Assembly (NCBI RefSeq): GCF_001650025.1
Contig: NZ_LVVY01000086.1
Coordinates: 1 to 64,000, forward strand
DNA: 64,000 nt
Source of the DNA: Devosia elaeis
Lineage (GTDB): Bacteria > Pseudomonadota > Alphaproteobacteria > Rhizobiales > Devosiaceae
Direction of reading: 5' to 3'
Shown here in pieces: positions 46,993-56,031 of the stretch. How positions within the stretch are numbered: position 1 is the stretch's first letter; the number at the start of each line of letters is the position of its first letter. A model generated the notes under the pieces. It saw only the letters and a list, made by a program, of their open reading frames with translations, did not search any database and had not been told where the DNA came from. Both the position numbers and the translations under genes were made by a program.

Positions 46993-47985
46993 TTATGCCC
47001 CGTTCGCCCCCTCGGGCGTGGCGAAGCGCCGAGTGAGCCAGGCCATCTGTTCCCGCTCCTGGAAGGGCCCGCCGCCTTCGTGGTTGTTGAACTCATATTC
47101 GATGAGGGTCTTGTCGGCTCCGGCAAAGGCCTTGTAGGCGCCATAGATCGTCGAGGGCGGACAGACATCGTCCATGAGCGCCACCGAGAACAGGCCTGCC
47201 GCCTTGCTCTGCCGGGCAAAATTGACACCATCGAAATAGCGCAGGGTCTCGAACACCCTCGCTGCCTTGTCCCGATGCTGTGCGAGGAAACGCACGATTT
47301 CGAGATAGGGGTCGCGCCCGGCCACCCGCACGGCGCGCGGAAAATCGCAGAGAAACGGCACATCCGGCATGACCGCTTTCACCCGGCTATCGATCCCCGC
47401 AACCGCCAGCGAAATGCCCCCGCCCTGGCTGCCGCCGCATACGGCGATGCGCGCGGGATCGATGAAATCAAGATCGGCCAGCGCATCGATGGCCCGCACG
47501 CCATCGGTGAAGAGGCGGCGATAATAATAATCGTTCCGATCCAGGATGCCCTTGGTCATCACCCCCGGAACCTGGCCGGTGGAGCCGACGGGGTCGGGTG
47601 TCGCGCCCGTGCTCCAGCCCGAGCCCTGCCCGCGCGTATCCATGCGGAAATAGGCAAAGCCCGAGGCCGCCCAATGCAATTGCTCATGCGGAAAGCCGCG
47701 CCCGCCGCCATAGCCCACATATTGCGCGACCAGCGGCAGGCGGCCGGCCCGCGCCCTGGGCAGCGCCAGCCAGCCCTTGACGGGATGGCCCCCGAAACCG
47801 GGAAAGGTGACATCGAACACCTCGACCAGCCTGAGCGTGGTCTCTGCCGGCACCATGGCGACAGCCCCGCCAAGCGCCCGCGCCTCCGCGATGGTGGTCG
47901 CCCAGAATTCGGCGAAATCAGCCGGCATGGCGACCGCACTTTCATAAGCGTCGATTGCGGGATGGACGAGGTCGGGAAAGGGCAC
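46993..47985 (-). CDS. acetylxylan esterase family protein (AXE1, cephalosporin-C deacetylase-like)
   Basis: Alpha/beta hydrolase of 330 residues in the AXE1 family, which removes acetyl groups from xylo-oligosaccharides. The nucleophile elbow reads GGSQGGG (near residue 185) and the catalytic His is in NNHEGGG. The GYGGGRGFPHEQLHWAASGFAYFRMDTRGQGSGW segment is a family landmark. There is no signal peptide, so it acts on imported oligosaccharides. The start is GTG 47985. It is on the same strand as the furanose importer and its GntR gene, but 280 bp of repeat DNA lie between. Confidence 0.88.
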   Translation of the reverse strand: MPFPDLVHPAIDAYESAVAMPADFAEFWATTIAEARALGGAVAMVPAETTLRLVEVFDVTFPGFGGHPVKGWLALPRARAGRLPLVAQYVGYGGGRGFPHEQLHWAASGFAYFRMDTRGQGSGWSTGATPDPVGSTGQVPGVMTKGILDRNDYYYRRLFTDGVRAIDALADLDFIDPARIAVCGGSQGGGISLAVAGIDSRVKAVMPDVPFLCDFPRAVRVAGRDPYLEIVRFLAQHRDKAARVFETLRYFDGVNFARQSKAAGLFSVALMDDVCPPSTIYGAYKAFAGADKTLIEYEFNNHEGGGPFQEREQMAWLTRRFATPEGANGA

Positions 47986-48100
47986 GGCACGGCTCCGGCT
48001 GGAAAGGATTGAGCGCAGTCAATCTGCGGCCCGCCTCGATATTTTTCCAGCGCGATGAGCCGCTTGCCCACCGCTCATTCACGATCTGCCGGCTCCATCG

Positions 48101-48194
48101 CCTCCCTGAGGGTGGGGGTTCAGGCCTATCCATGCATGCAGAGTTCGCTGGAACCGCAGAACCCCCACCCCGGCCCTCCCCTCAAGGGGGAGGG
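48101..48194. repeat. CCTCCCC-type palindromic repeat
   Basis: CCTCCCTGAGGGTGGGGGTT at the left and AACCCCCACCCCGGCCCTCC plus CTCAAGGGGGAGGG at the right, about 45 bp apart, as at 41090-41204. It occupies the spacer between the GntR gene and the AXE1-type gene. The flanks (47986-48100, 48195-48265) show nothing else. Confidence 0.8.
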
Positions 48195-48265
48195 AGCGAA
48201 AGAACCGCGCTTGTTGTGCGAACCGAAGTCCCCAAGACCAAGCCCGACCGAAGTCCCGCGCAATC

Positions 48266-48994
48266 CTAATAGACCTGTCCGCGATCCAGCAGGCGGCATT
48301 GCGCGAACAAGGCGGCAGTCGCCTCGACATCGCTCGCCTCGATCGCCGCGGTGAGCCGCACGAAGAGGTCCACGGATCGCGCGCGATAATCGGGGCCGCT
48401 CATCGCCACGTCCCGCGTCAGTGCCAGCGCCAAGGTCAGTTCCACCACGCCGAGAACCGAGCGCAGCAGCATGTCCTGGGCGCTGTCGGCGATGACGCCA
48501 TGGGCTTCCAGGCACGCCAGCCCGAATTGCTCGACGCTGTCACCGGCCGTTTCCATCTGGTGGCACCAATATTTGAGCAGGCGCACCTGCTCGGCATTGC
48601 GATAGCGCGCCGCCAGTTCGACCATGGGCATTTCCAGCCGCTCGCGGGCGCGGAACAGGCTTTCGTAAAAACCGGGATCGGGCGGGGCTTCGAAATGCCA
48701 GGCCAAGACCTGCGGATCGAAGAAATTCCACCGCACCCGCGGGGATACCCTCGTGCCCACCTTGGGCCGGGCCTCGACCAGGCCCTTGGCCTCCAGCGTC
48801 TTCAATGCCTCGCGCAGCACTGTGCGCGAAACGCCATAAGTCTCCATCATCACCGCATCGCTGGCCAGAACGGAGCCGATGGGAAACCGGCCGGTAACGA
48901 TGGCCTGGCCGATTTCGTTGATGACGAAGGTGTGGAAGTTTCGTGCAGCGCGCCGCCCCGACAAGGACCGGATAAGGCTGCCTGTTTCGATCAT
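48266..48994 (-). CDS. GntR-family regulator, FCD type
   Basis: Transcription factor of 242 residues: winged helix-turn-helix at about 20-90 (VLASDAVMMETYGVSRTVLREALKTLEAKGLV) and an FCD domain with WHFEAPPDPGFYESLFRARERLEMPMVELAA. It begins 1 bp after the yjfF stop, at the end of the sugar-importer operon, and so probably regulates it. A palindrome over the ytfQ -10 box (53653-53673) is the candidate site. Confidence 0.88.
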   Translation of the reverse strand: MIETGSLIRSLSGRRAARNFHTFVINEIGQAIVTGRFPIGSVLASDAVMMETYGVSRTVLREALKTLEAKGLVEARPKVGTRVSPRVRWNFFDPQVLAWHFEAPPDPGFYESLFRARERLEMPMVELAARYRNAEQVRLLKYWCHQMETAGDSVEQFGLACLEAHGVIADSAQDMLLRSVLGVVELTLALALTRDVAMSGPDYRARSVDLFVRLTAAIEASDVEATAALFAQCRLLDRGQVY

Positions 48995-48995
48995 G

Positions 48996-49973
48996 CTAGC
49001 CCTTCTCGGCCGCCTTCTCTCCCGGTGCCGAGGCCGCGAAGATCAACCGCTGCAACACGATGAACAGGAACAGCAGCACACCGATGACGATCTTGGTCCA
49101 CCAGCTGGACAAGGTTCCGTCGAAAATAATGTAGGTCTGCACCAGGCCCAGCAGCATGACGCCGATAAAAGTGCCTAGCACGAAGCCATAGCCCCCGGTC
49201 AGCAGCGTGCCCCCGATGACCACCGCGCTGATCGCATCGAGTTCGACGCCCACCGCCGCCAGCGGATAGCCGGCCGAAGTATAGAGCGAGAAGACGATTC
49301 CCGCCAAGGCGGCCAGCACGCTGGAGAGCATGTAGACCCCCACCGTGGTGCGCGCCACCGGCACCCCCATCAGCGAGGCCGAAACCGGATTGCCGCCCAG
49401 GGCATAGACGTAGGATCCGAACTTGGTGCGATGGGCCACGAGGGCTCCGACGATGAACACCGCCACCATGGTGAGGCCGATGAAGCTCAGCCTGCCGCCC
49501 CCCGGCAGGCGGATGATGAGGCTGGAAATCCAGGAATAGAATTCATGGCTGATCGGCACCGAATCCTGGGTGATCACCGAGGCGCCGCCCCGCGCCAGGA
49601 ACATGCCCGCCAGGGTGACGATGAAGGCCGGCACCTGCATGTAATGGATTGCCAGGCCCATGACCCCGCCGAAAATCGCCGCCACCAGCAGCGCGATGGC
49701 GAAGGCGGAGAGGGGATGGAACCCGGCCCAGGAAATCAGAACCGCCACCAGAACGCCGGTAAATCCGATCACCGCGCCCACCGAAAGATCGATGCCGCCG
49801 GAGAGAATCACGAAGGTCATGCCCACAGCGGCAATGCCCAGAAAGGCATTGTCGGTGAGAAAATTGCCCAATACGCGGGTGGAGAACATGCCGGGGAACT
49901 GCATGACCGCCAGCGAATAGGCGATGATGAAGATAATGGCCGTGGCCACCAGGGGACGCAGCGAGCGGCTCAT
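48996..49973 (-). CDS. yjfF: sugar ABC transporter permease YjfF
   Basis: Membrane permease of 325 residues of the ribose/galactofuranose class (BPD_transp_2), about eight to ten helices. Landmarks: VGMTFVILSGGIDLSVGAVIGF and the later VELDAISAVVIGGTLLTGGYG. ATG 49973 overlaps the ytfT stop (ATGA). The frame is open to 50231 inside ytfT but without support. The second of two permeases in the cluster, as in the E. coli ytfQRT-yjfF galactofuranose system. Confidence 0.9.
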   Translation of the reverse strand: MSRSLRPLVATAIIFIIAYSLAVMQFPGMFSTRVLGNFLTDNAFLGIAAVGMTFVILSGGIDLSVGAVIGFTGVLVAVLISWAGFHPLSAFAIALLVAAIFGGVMGLAIHYMQVPAFIVTLAGMFLARGGASVITQDSVPISHEFYSWISSLIIRLPGGGRLSFIGLTMVAVFIVGALVAHRTKFGSYVYALGGNPVSASLMGVPVARTTVGVYMLSSVLAALAGIVFSLYTSAGYPLAAVGVELDAISAVVIGGTLLTGGYGFVLGTFIGVMLLGLVQTYIIFDGTLSSWWTKIVIGVLLFLFIVLQRLIFAASAPGEKAAEKG

Positions 49974-50971
49974 TTGCGAGCCTCCTGGACCGGACGGAGC
50001 CGGGCCGGAAACAGCCTTCCGGCCAGAGGTGACTGGATGATGAGCACGAGGAAGATCAGTCCGGCCTTGACGATGAGGTTGAATTCGGGCGGAAAGCCGG
50101 AGACAAGGATGCCGGTATTCATCGCCTGGATGATGATGGCGCCCACCACGGCCAGCGGCACCGAGAAGCGTCCGCCCAACAGTGAAGTGCCGCCGATGAC
50201 CACGGCGAGAATGGCATCGAGCTCCAGCCACAGGCCCGCATTATTGGCATCGGCTCCGCGAATGTCGCCGGCCACGATGATCCCGGCAATGGCCGCGCAG
50301 AGCCCGGAAAGGCCATAGACATAGAGCAGCAGCATGCGGCTGCGAATACCTGCGAGGCTGGCGGCGGCGCGATTGACCCCCACCGCCTCGATGAAGAGCC
50401 CCAGAGCCGTCTTGCGTACCAGCAGCGTCACGATGACCAGCAGCACGATGGCGATGACCGCCGCCATGGGCAGGCCCAGGAACGAGCCCGTGCCGATGAA
50501 GATCAGCACCGGATCGTTGAAGGTGACGATGAAGCCCTGCGTGATGAGCTGGGCGATTCCGCGCCCGGCCACCATCAGCACCAGCGTGGCGACGATGGGC
50601 TGGATATCGAGCACGGCGACGAGAAAACCGTTCCACAATCCGCAGAGCAATCCTACCGTGAGGGCGGCGGCGACAGCAATGGGCGCTGGATAACCGGCCA
50701 CCACCAAAGTCGCTGCCACCGCGCCCGCCATCGCCATCACGGCGCCGACCGAAAGATCGACCCCCTTGGTGGCGATGACCCCAACCATACCGATGGCGAG
50801 GATCGCCACCGGTGCCCCACGGTTGAGAACGTCGATCAGGCTGCCGAAAAGCCGGCCATCCTGCCAGGTGATGCGGAAGAAATTGGGAAACAACAGCCAG
50901 TTGATCAGAAGCACACCGGCCAGGGCCAGCAATTGCGGATTGGCCAGCTGGCCCAGAATACGCCGCATCAT
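49970..50971 (-). CDS. ytfT: sugar ABC transporter permease YtfT
   Basis: First permease, 333 residues, same family as YjfF: AIGMVGVIATKGVDLSVGAVMAM and LWLELDAILAVVIGGTSLLGGRFS. Its first codon overlaps the ytfR stop (ATGA), and its own stop overlaps yjfF, so the three genes are translationally coupled. It would form the heterodimeric channel with YjfF. Confidence 0.9.
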   Translation of the reverse strand: MMRRILGQLANPQLLALAGVLLINWLLFPNFFRITWQDGRLFGSLIDVLNRGAPVAILAIGMVGVIATKGVDLSVGAVMAMAGAVAATLVVAGYPAPIAVAAALTVGLLCGLWNGFLVAVLDIQPIVATLVLMVAGRGIAQLITQGFIVTFNDPVLIFIGTGSFLGLPMAAVIAIVLLVIVTLLVRKTALGLFIEAVGVNRAAASLAGIRSRMLLLYVYGLSGLCAAIAGIIVAGDIRGADANNAGLWLELDAILAVVIGGTSLLGGRFSVPLAVVGAIIIQAMNTGILVSGFPPEFNLIVKAGLIFLVLIIQSPLAGRLFPARLRPVQEARK

Positions 50972-52485
50972 GATGCGGTACCCTCTTTGTGATTGGCGAT
51001 CGCCTGCACGATGACGCCGGGATTGATGTCCTTGCCCGACAATTCGGCCACCATTTCGCGGTCGCGCATCACCACGATGCGCGAGGAATAGGCCACGACC
51101 TCGTCCAGCTCGGAAGAAATGACGACCAGAGCCAGGCCTTCGTCGCGCAACCGGTTGATGGTGCGGACGATTTCGGCATGCGCCCCCACATCGATGCCGC
51201 GTGTTGGCTCGTCGAGAATGAGGAAGGCCGGATCGGTGGCCAGCCAGCGCGACAGGATCACCTTCTGCTGGTTGCCGCCCGACAGGAGCTTGATCGGCAT
51301 GTCGAGCGAGGCCGCGCGGATATCCATGGCCTCGCCGAACTTGCCGGCAATCTCCATCTGCTCGTCGCGATTGAGCGCGCTGAACCAGCCGAGCTTGCCT
51401 TGAAGCGCGATGATGATGTTTTCGCGCACCGAAAGATCGCCAAATATGCCCTCGGCCTTGCGGTCCTCCGGGCAGAAGCCGAACCCCTTCGATATCGCAT
51501 CGGTCGGCCGCGCGATGCTCACCGGCTTGCCTTCGAAATGCACCTCGCCCTCGTCGGCCGCGTCGGCGCCGAACATGATGCGCGCCATTTCGGTACGGCC
51601 CGAGCCAAGCAGGCCGGCCACGCCCACCACCTCGCCCTTATGGATGGAGAGGGTGAAGGGATGCACGCTGCGCTTGCGGCCGTAATTCCTGAAATCGAGC
51701 AGAACTTCGCCGAGCGGGCGCGCATCCTGCACGCCGGTGGCGCCGGAAAAGGCGACGTCCTTGCCCAGCATCAGCCGCACCACATCGGTGCGCGTGACAT
51801 CATCGAGTGCCCGCGTCTCGATTCTCTTGCCATTGCGCAGGATGGTGACCCGGTCGGCCACGGCAAAGACCTGGTCCAGGAAATGGGTGATGAAGACGAT
51901 GGCCAGGCCCTTGGCGCGCAAATCGCGCATGATCTCGAACAGGCGCTCCACCTCGTTGCGATCGAGGCTGGCCGTGGGCTCGTCCAGGATCAGCACCTTG
52001 CCCGAAAGCTCCACCGCCCGCGCGATGGCCACGATCTGCTGCACCGCCACCGAATGGGCGCCCAATTCGCTGGCCGGATCGATATCGAGTCCGTAACGCT
52101 CAAGGATATCGCGCGAATCCCGCTCCATTTTCCGCCGGTCGACCAGCCCGAACCGTGTCGGTTGATGGCCCAGGAACAGGTTTTCCGCCACCGAACGGTT
52201 GGGCAGCAGGTTGACCTCCTGATAGACCGTGCCGATGCCGTGCTTCTGCGCCTGTTGCGGATTGTCGACGGCGACCGGAACGCCATCGGCCAGCACCTGC
52301 CCGGTCGTGGGCTGATAGGCCCCGGTCAGGATTTTGATGAGGGTGGACTTGCCCGCGCCATTCTCGCCCAGCAGCGCATGGATTTCGCCCGCGCGCAGGC
52401 CGAAATCGACATTGTCGAGCGCGACATGATTGCCGAAGACCTTGATGATCCCCCGCGCTTCCAGCGCGTAATCTGCGTCGACCAT
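50968..52485 (-). CDS. ytfR: sugar ABC transporter ATPase YtfR
   Basis: Duplicated ATPase of 505 residues in the RbsA/MglA class. Domain 1 has Walker A GENGAGKST (about 39-47), TVYQEVNLLPNRSV and LILDEPTASLD. Domain 2 has a degenerate P-loop (AGLLGSGRTE), the signature LSGGNQQKVILSRWL and LILDEPTRGID. The CPEDRKAEGIF segment is typical of the class. A palindromic repeat lies upstream, between ytfR and ytfQ. Confidence 0.93.
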   Translation of the reverse strand: MVDADYALEARGIIKVFGNHVALDNVDFGLRAGEIHALLGENGAGKSTLIKILTGAYQPTTGQVLADGVPVAVDNPQQAQKHGIGTVYQEVNLLPNRSVAENLFLGHQPTRFGLVDRRKMERDSRDILERYGLDIDPASELGAHSVAVQQIVAIARAVELSGKVLILDEPTASLDRNEVERLFEIMRDLRAKGLAIVFITHFLDQVFAVADRVTILRNGKRIETRALDDVTRTDVVRLMLGKDVAFSGATGVQDARPLGEVLLDFRNYGRKRSVHPFTLSIHKGEVVGVAGLLGSGRTEMARIMFGADAADEGEVHFEGKPVSIARPTDAISKGFGFCPEDRKAEGIFGDLSVRENIIIALQGKLGWFSALNRDEQMEIAGKFGEAMDIRAASLDMPIKLLSGGNQQKVILSRWLATDPAFLILDEPTRGIDVGAHAEIVRTINRLRDEGLALVVISSELDEVVAYSSRIVVMRDREMVAELSGKDINPGVIVQAIANHKEGTAS

Positions 52486-52530
52486 GCCGCCCTCCCCTTG
52501 TGGACCACCCTAATTCCCACCACCACAGAA

Positions 52531-52600
52531 TGTCACCCCGGCGCAGGCCGGGGTCCATCTCCAGATATCAGGATGGATCCCGGCCTGCGCCGGGATGACA
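52531..52600. repeat. TGTCACCCCGGC palindromic repeat, copy 1
   Basis: TGTCACCCCGGCGCAGGCCGG pairs broadly with CCGGCCTGCGCCGGGATGACA around a centre with GGATCC-like symmetry. A near-identical copy is at 63293-63362. It sits in the 139-bp gap between ytfQ and ytfR, where it could lower ytfR expression relative to the binding protein. Confidence 0.88.
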
Positions 52601-52624
52601 TTGTGTGTGGATATGATCCGGAGC

Positions 52625-53596
52625 TTAGTAGCCCAGGTCCTTGCGGCGCTCATATTCACCGGCCGGATCGTCGGCCGAAGTATAGAGCTTGGACTCGGTG
52701 ATGATGAACTTTTCCGGCTCGGTGCCATCGGCCCAATAAGCGGCGAGGACATCGAAGGCCGGGCCGGCCATGTTCGGGGTCAGTTCCACCGTGGCATTGG
52801 CTTCGCCGGCGGCGATGGCGGTGAAGATATCGGGCACGGCGTCGATGGAAACGACGAGAATGTCGGTGCCTGGCTTGAGGCCGGCATCCTTGATGGCCTG
52901 GATGGCGCCCACGGCCATGTCGTCATTATGGGCGTAGACCGCGCAGATATCGGCGCCGCCATTCTCGGCCTTGATGAAGCCTTCCATCACTTCCTTGCCC
53001 TTGGAGCGGGTGAAGTCGCCGGTCTGGCTGCGCGCGATGGTGATGTTGTCATGGCCGGCAATGGCTTCCTCGAAGCCCTGCTTGCGGTTGATGGCCGGGG
53101 TCGAGCCCACCGTGCCCTGCAACTCGACCACCTTGCAATCCTCGGCGCCGACCGTATCGACCAGCCATTGCCCGGCCACGCGGCCTTCCTCGACCTGGTC
53201 GGACGCCACCGAGGTCAGGTAGAGATCTTCCGGCGCATCGACGCCGCGATCGAGCAGCACAACAGGAATTTCGGCTTCCTTGGCCTCGGTCAGCACTTCA
53301 TCCCAGCCGGTGGCGACCACCGGGGCAACCAGAATGGCGTCCACGCCCTGGGCGATGAAGCCACGAATGGCCTTGATCTGGTTTTCCTGCTTCTGCTGCG
53401 CATCGGCGAACTTGAGATCGACGCCACGGGCCTCGGCCTCCTGCCGGGTCACCGAGGTCTCGGCGGCGCGCCAGCCCGATTCCGAACCGATCTGCGAAAA
53501 GCCCACCACCTTGCCGGAAATATCCTGGGCCAGGGCAGCGGAAGACAAGGCGGTAGCGAGGCTCGCCGCGAGGGCGAGCTTGGTGATGATGCTCAC
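52625..53596 (-). CDS. ytfQ: YtfQ-like furanose-binding protein
   Basis: Periplasmic binding protein of 323 residues with a signal peptide ending at AALAQ (about residue 24). It matches E. coli YtfQ along its whole length: GFSQIGSESGWRAAETSV, QQKQENQIKAIRGFIAQGVDAI, VAPVVATGWDEVL, SQTGDFTRSKGKEVMEGFIKAENG and SVELTPNMAGPAFD-type blocks. E. coli YtfQ binds furanose sugars such as galactofuranose. GTG 53596 is preceded by GGGAGGA 7 nt upstream, the same leader sequence as in front of dctP. First gene of the importer operon. Confidence 0.92.
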   Translation of the reverse strand: MSIITKLALAASLATALSSAALAQDISGKVVGFSQIGSESGWRAAETSVTRQEAEARGVDLKFADAQQKQENQIKAIRGFIAQGVDAILVAPVVATGWDEVLTEAKEAEIPVVLLDRGVDAPEDLYLTSVASDQVEEGRVAGQWLVDTVGAEDCKVVELQGTVGSTPAINRKQGFEEAIAGHDNITIARSQTGDFTRSKGKEVMEGFIKAENGGADICAVYAHNDDMAVGAIQAIKDAGLKPGTDILVVSIDAVPDIFTAIAAGEANATVELTPNMAGPAFDVLAAYWADGTEPEKFIITESKLYTSADDPAGEYERRKDLGY

Positions 53597-53652
53597 GATG
53601 AATCCTCCCAAATGCCGTCCGGCGTTCTCGCCTGAACGGGTGAGAGGACGCT

Positions 53653-53673
53653 ACATAAAGTACTATTATATGT
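53653..53673 (-). promoter_or_regulatory. operator over the ytfQ -10 box
   Basis: ACATA (53653-53657) and TATGT (53669-53673) form an inverted repeat with an 11-base centre. On the minus strand the centre holds a perfect TATAAT (53665-53670), about 70 nt before the GTG. No good -35 is visible, so an activator or a weak promoter is possible. Sequence resembles the dctP operator (ACATAC...GTATGT). The FCD regulator at 48266 is the likely ligand. Confidence 0.55.
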
Positions 53674-53773
53674 AAAGTGGGATTGTACATGGCGGGGGAG
53701 GCGCCACGCCGGGAGGAGCATAAACGCTTGAATTCCCACGAATTAGGATCGCAGGGAGCGTGGCCTTGCCCCC

Positions 53774-54727
53774 TCAGCCCCGCGTCACCGTCTCCCGGTA
53801 ATGCGCCAGCACCTTGGGTCCATCCACCCCGATGCACACAATCTGGCTCGGCCGGTCGGCCCAGGCCGCGTGGCCGCCCTTGCGCGTTTCGGGCATCTGC
53901 GCGGTCTGCCCGGCGGCGAGACCGTCGCGGATCACCAGGACCGGCCCACGCCGGACCTCGAACCATTCGGGATGGAGCGCATAGGTCACAGCCAGCAGAT
54001 CGTGACCCACCACACCCGACAGGCCCATGATCTCCCTGTAGAATTTGGCATAATGCCCGCACATCTGGCGCAACAATTCGCCATTGTCACCGGCTTCGTC
54101 CGCCAGCGAGGCGAGATAATCATTATCCAGGATGATGTCGTGCGTGACGTCAAGGCCCACGGCCACGACCGGCCAGTCGGCGGCAAAGATTTCGTCCGCC
54201 GCCACTGGGTCGCCGTGGATATTGGCTTCGGCCAGTGGCGTGATATTGCCGCTGCGGCCCTGATAGCCGAAGGCGCCGCCCATGATGATGACCTGCTTGG
54301 CCAGCTTGGCCACCTCGGGTGCCGCGCGCAGGGCCAGCGCCAGATTGGTCATCCGGCCCACGGCGATGATCGTCACTTCGCCCGGATGCGCCTTGAGGCT
54401 GTCGATGATGAACTGGCTCGCCGCGTCCGGATATAGGCCGCTTTCGTCCACGGCCGGGATGGCGATATCACCCAGGCCATTGTGACCGTACACGATCACC
54501 GGTTCGTCCTTGACGACGCCATCCAGCGTCTCGCCCGCGCCCTGGACCACCGGCGCCGAAATGCCGAATTGCTCGCCCAGGAACAGCGCATTGCGCGTCG
54601 TCGTCGCGATATCGGCATTGCCGACCACCGTGGTGATGCCCAAAAGCTCGATTTCTGGCAATTTGCTCAGATAAAGCAGTGCCATGGCATCATCGATGCC
54701 CGGATCGGTGTCGAAGATTACTTTCAT
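53774..54727 (-). CDS. inosine/uridine-preferring nucleoside hydrolase
   Basis: Hydrolyses ribonucleosides to base and ribose. The product has 317 residues. The calcium-binding DTDPGIDDA motif is at 6-14, with further family segments [22 protein letters not shown] and the C-terminal [12 protein letters not shown] Asp. No signal peptide, so cytoplasmic. It lies upstream of ytfQ on the same strand with a 177-bp gap that contains the ytfQ operator, so ytfQ is at least partly independent. Its context hints that the importer may handle ribofuranose compounds. Confidence 0.93.
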   Translation of the reverse strand: MKVIFDTDPGIDDAMALLYLSKLPEIELLGITTVVGNADIATTTRNALFLGEQFGISAPVVQGAGETLDGVVKDEPVIVYGHNGLGDIAIPAVDESGLYPDAASQFIIDSLKAHPGEVTIIAVGRMTNLALALRAAPEVAKLAKQVIIMGGAFGYQGRSGNITPLAEANIHGDPVAADEIFAADWPVVAVGLDVTHDIILDNDYLASLADEAGDNGELLRQMCGHYAKFYREIMGLSGVVGHDLLAVTYALHPEWFEVRRGPVLVIRDGLAAGQTAQMPETRKGGHAAWADRPSQIVCIGVDGPKVLAHYRETVTRG

Positions 54728-54823
54728 TCAATGCGCCGTCTTTTGCCGGGATAGGCACTATCCCGATGTTGCCCTACAGTCTGGTCGCGTCTCTAGCACG
54801 AAGCAACTTGACTATCGACGTTT

Positions 54824-54841
54824 TTTGACCAAACGATCAAA
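54824..54841 (+). promoter_or_regulatory. fgd operator, TTTGACC-AAAC-GATCAAA
   Basis: An 18-bp inverted repeat TTTGACC (54824-54830), four bases, GATCAAA (54835-54841), 31 bp before the fgd start. The flanks extend the symmetry with T runs on the left and A runs on the right. The same pattern with a different centre is at 59866-59883 in front of the second F420 oxidoreductase gene. A TTGACT (54808-54813) upstream is a -35 candidate. The form suggests a TetR-type site. Confidence 0.65.
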
Positions 54842-54872
54842 AATAGATCACCGACGCTCGGGAGGACCTGAC

Positions 54873-55874
54873 ATGCGGTTCGGCTACAAGGCATCGGCGG
54901 AGCAATTCGCCCCCAACGACCTCCTCCGTTTCGCGATCGAGGCCGAGCAGGCCGGCTTCGATTCGGTGTTCGTTTCCGATCATTTTCAGCCCTGGAAACA
55001 CAAAGATGGTCACGCGCCTTTCGCGCCGGGCTGGATGTCGGCAGCCCTCGCCCGCACCGAAAAGATCGTTCTGGGCACTTCGGTGCTCACCCCCACGTTC
55101 CGGCTGCACCCAAGCGTAGTCGCCCACGCCTTCGGCACCTTGGGCGCCATGTTTCCCGGTCGCGTCATCCTGGGCGTCGGCACTGGCGAAAGCCTGAACG
55201 AAGTGCCCGCCACCGGCATGGAATGGCCCGAACTCAAGGAACGCTCGGCGCGCCTGCGCGAGGCGGTAAAACTCATCCGCCAGCTCTGGCGCGAAGACCG
55301 CGTCAGTTTCGAGGGCCAGTATTACAAGACCATCAATGCCACCATCTATGACAAGCCCGCCGAGCCGGTGCCGATCTATATCGCCGCCGGTGGACCGCTC
55401 AATGCCAAATATGCCGGCCGCGCCGGGGATGGCTTCATCTGCACCTCCGGCAAGGGCGCCGAACTCTATCTCGATCAGCTCCTGCCCAATGTCGAAGCCG
55501 GCCGCGCCGAAAGCGAACTCAAGGGCGAGCCGTTCGAGCGCATGATCGAGGTGAAGGTTTCCTTCGACACCGACCCCGCGCGCGCGCTCGAGGATACCCG
55601 CAACTGGGCCGCGCTCTCCCTCTCGGCCGAGGAAAAGCATTCCGTCCAGGACCCCGAGGAAATGGAACGGCTTGCCGCCGCCCTGCCCATCGAGCGGGTG
55701 GCCAAGCGCTGGATTGTCTCCTCCGATCCCGACGAGCATGTGGCCGCCATAAAGACCTATATGGATTACGGCTTCGACCACCTGGTCTTCCACGCGCCCG
55801 GCACCGACCAGAGCCGGTTCCTGGATCTCTATTCCCGGGAAATCCTGCCGCGACTGCGGAAACTGGCGGAATGA
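54873..55874 (+). CDS. fgd: F420-dependent glucose-6-phosphate dehydrogenase
   Basis: Luciferase-fold enzyme of 333 residues that oxidises glucose-6-phosphate and reduces F420. It resembles mycobacterial Fgd1 throughout, and the functional residues are conserved with an offset of three: Asp36, His37 and Trp41 (Fgd1 39, 40, 44) in SDHFQPW, and Glu106 (109) in GVGTGES. The phosphate-binding residues are kept in [13 protein letters not shown] and AKRWIV. So it should be a true FGD and not just a luciferase-like relative. ATG 54873 has GGGAGG 7 nt upstream. It is first in a locus with cofE and a putative F420-0 importer. Unusual for a proteobacterium. Confidence 0.92.
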   Translation: MRFGYKASAEQFAPNDLLRFAIEAEQAGFDSVFVSDHFQPWKHKDGHAPFAPGWMSAALARTEKIVLGTSVLTPTFRLHPSVVAHAFGTLGAMFPGRVILGVGTGESLNEVPATGMEWPELKERSARLREAVKLIRQLWREDRVSFEGQYYKTINATIYDKPAEPVPIYIAAGGPLNAKYAGRAGDGFICTSGKGAELYLDQLLPNVEAGRAESELKGEPFERMIEVKVSFDTDPARALEDTRNWAALSLSAEEKHSVQDPEEMERLAAALPIERVAKRWIVSSDPDEHVAAIKTYMDYGFDHLVFHAPGTDQSRFLDLYSREILPRLRKLAE

Positions 55875-55904
55875 GCATGGACGCGCCCCCACACGCGCTG
55901 GACA

Positions 55905-55986
55905 TCACCCTCGGGCCTGACCCGAGGGCTCTTAACTTTCTTGTGGTGCCGCAAGAACAGAACCCTCGGGTCACGCCCGAGGGTGA
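55905..55986. repeat. TCACCCTCGGGCCTGACCCGA palindromic repeat
   Basis: Left arm TCACCCTCGGGCCTGACCCG is mirrored by CGGGTCACGCCCGAGGGTGA, with a central TTCTTGTGGTGCCGCAAGAA hairpin. It fills half of the 157-bp gap between fgd and cofE. A fragment-like CCCTCGGGTCAAGCCCGAGGG occurs near 22183. Confidence 0.8.
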
Positions 55987-56031
55987 CGATCGAATGTGGG
56001 ATAACATTCAGACACAAGCAGGTTTCCGACC

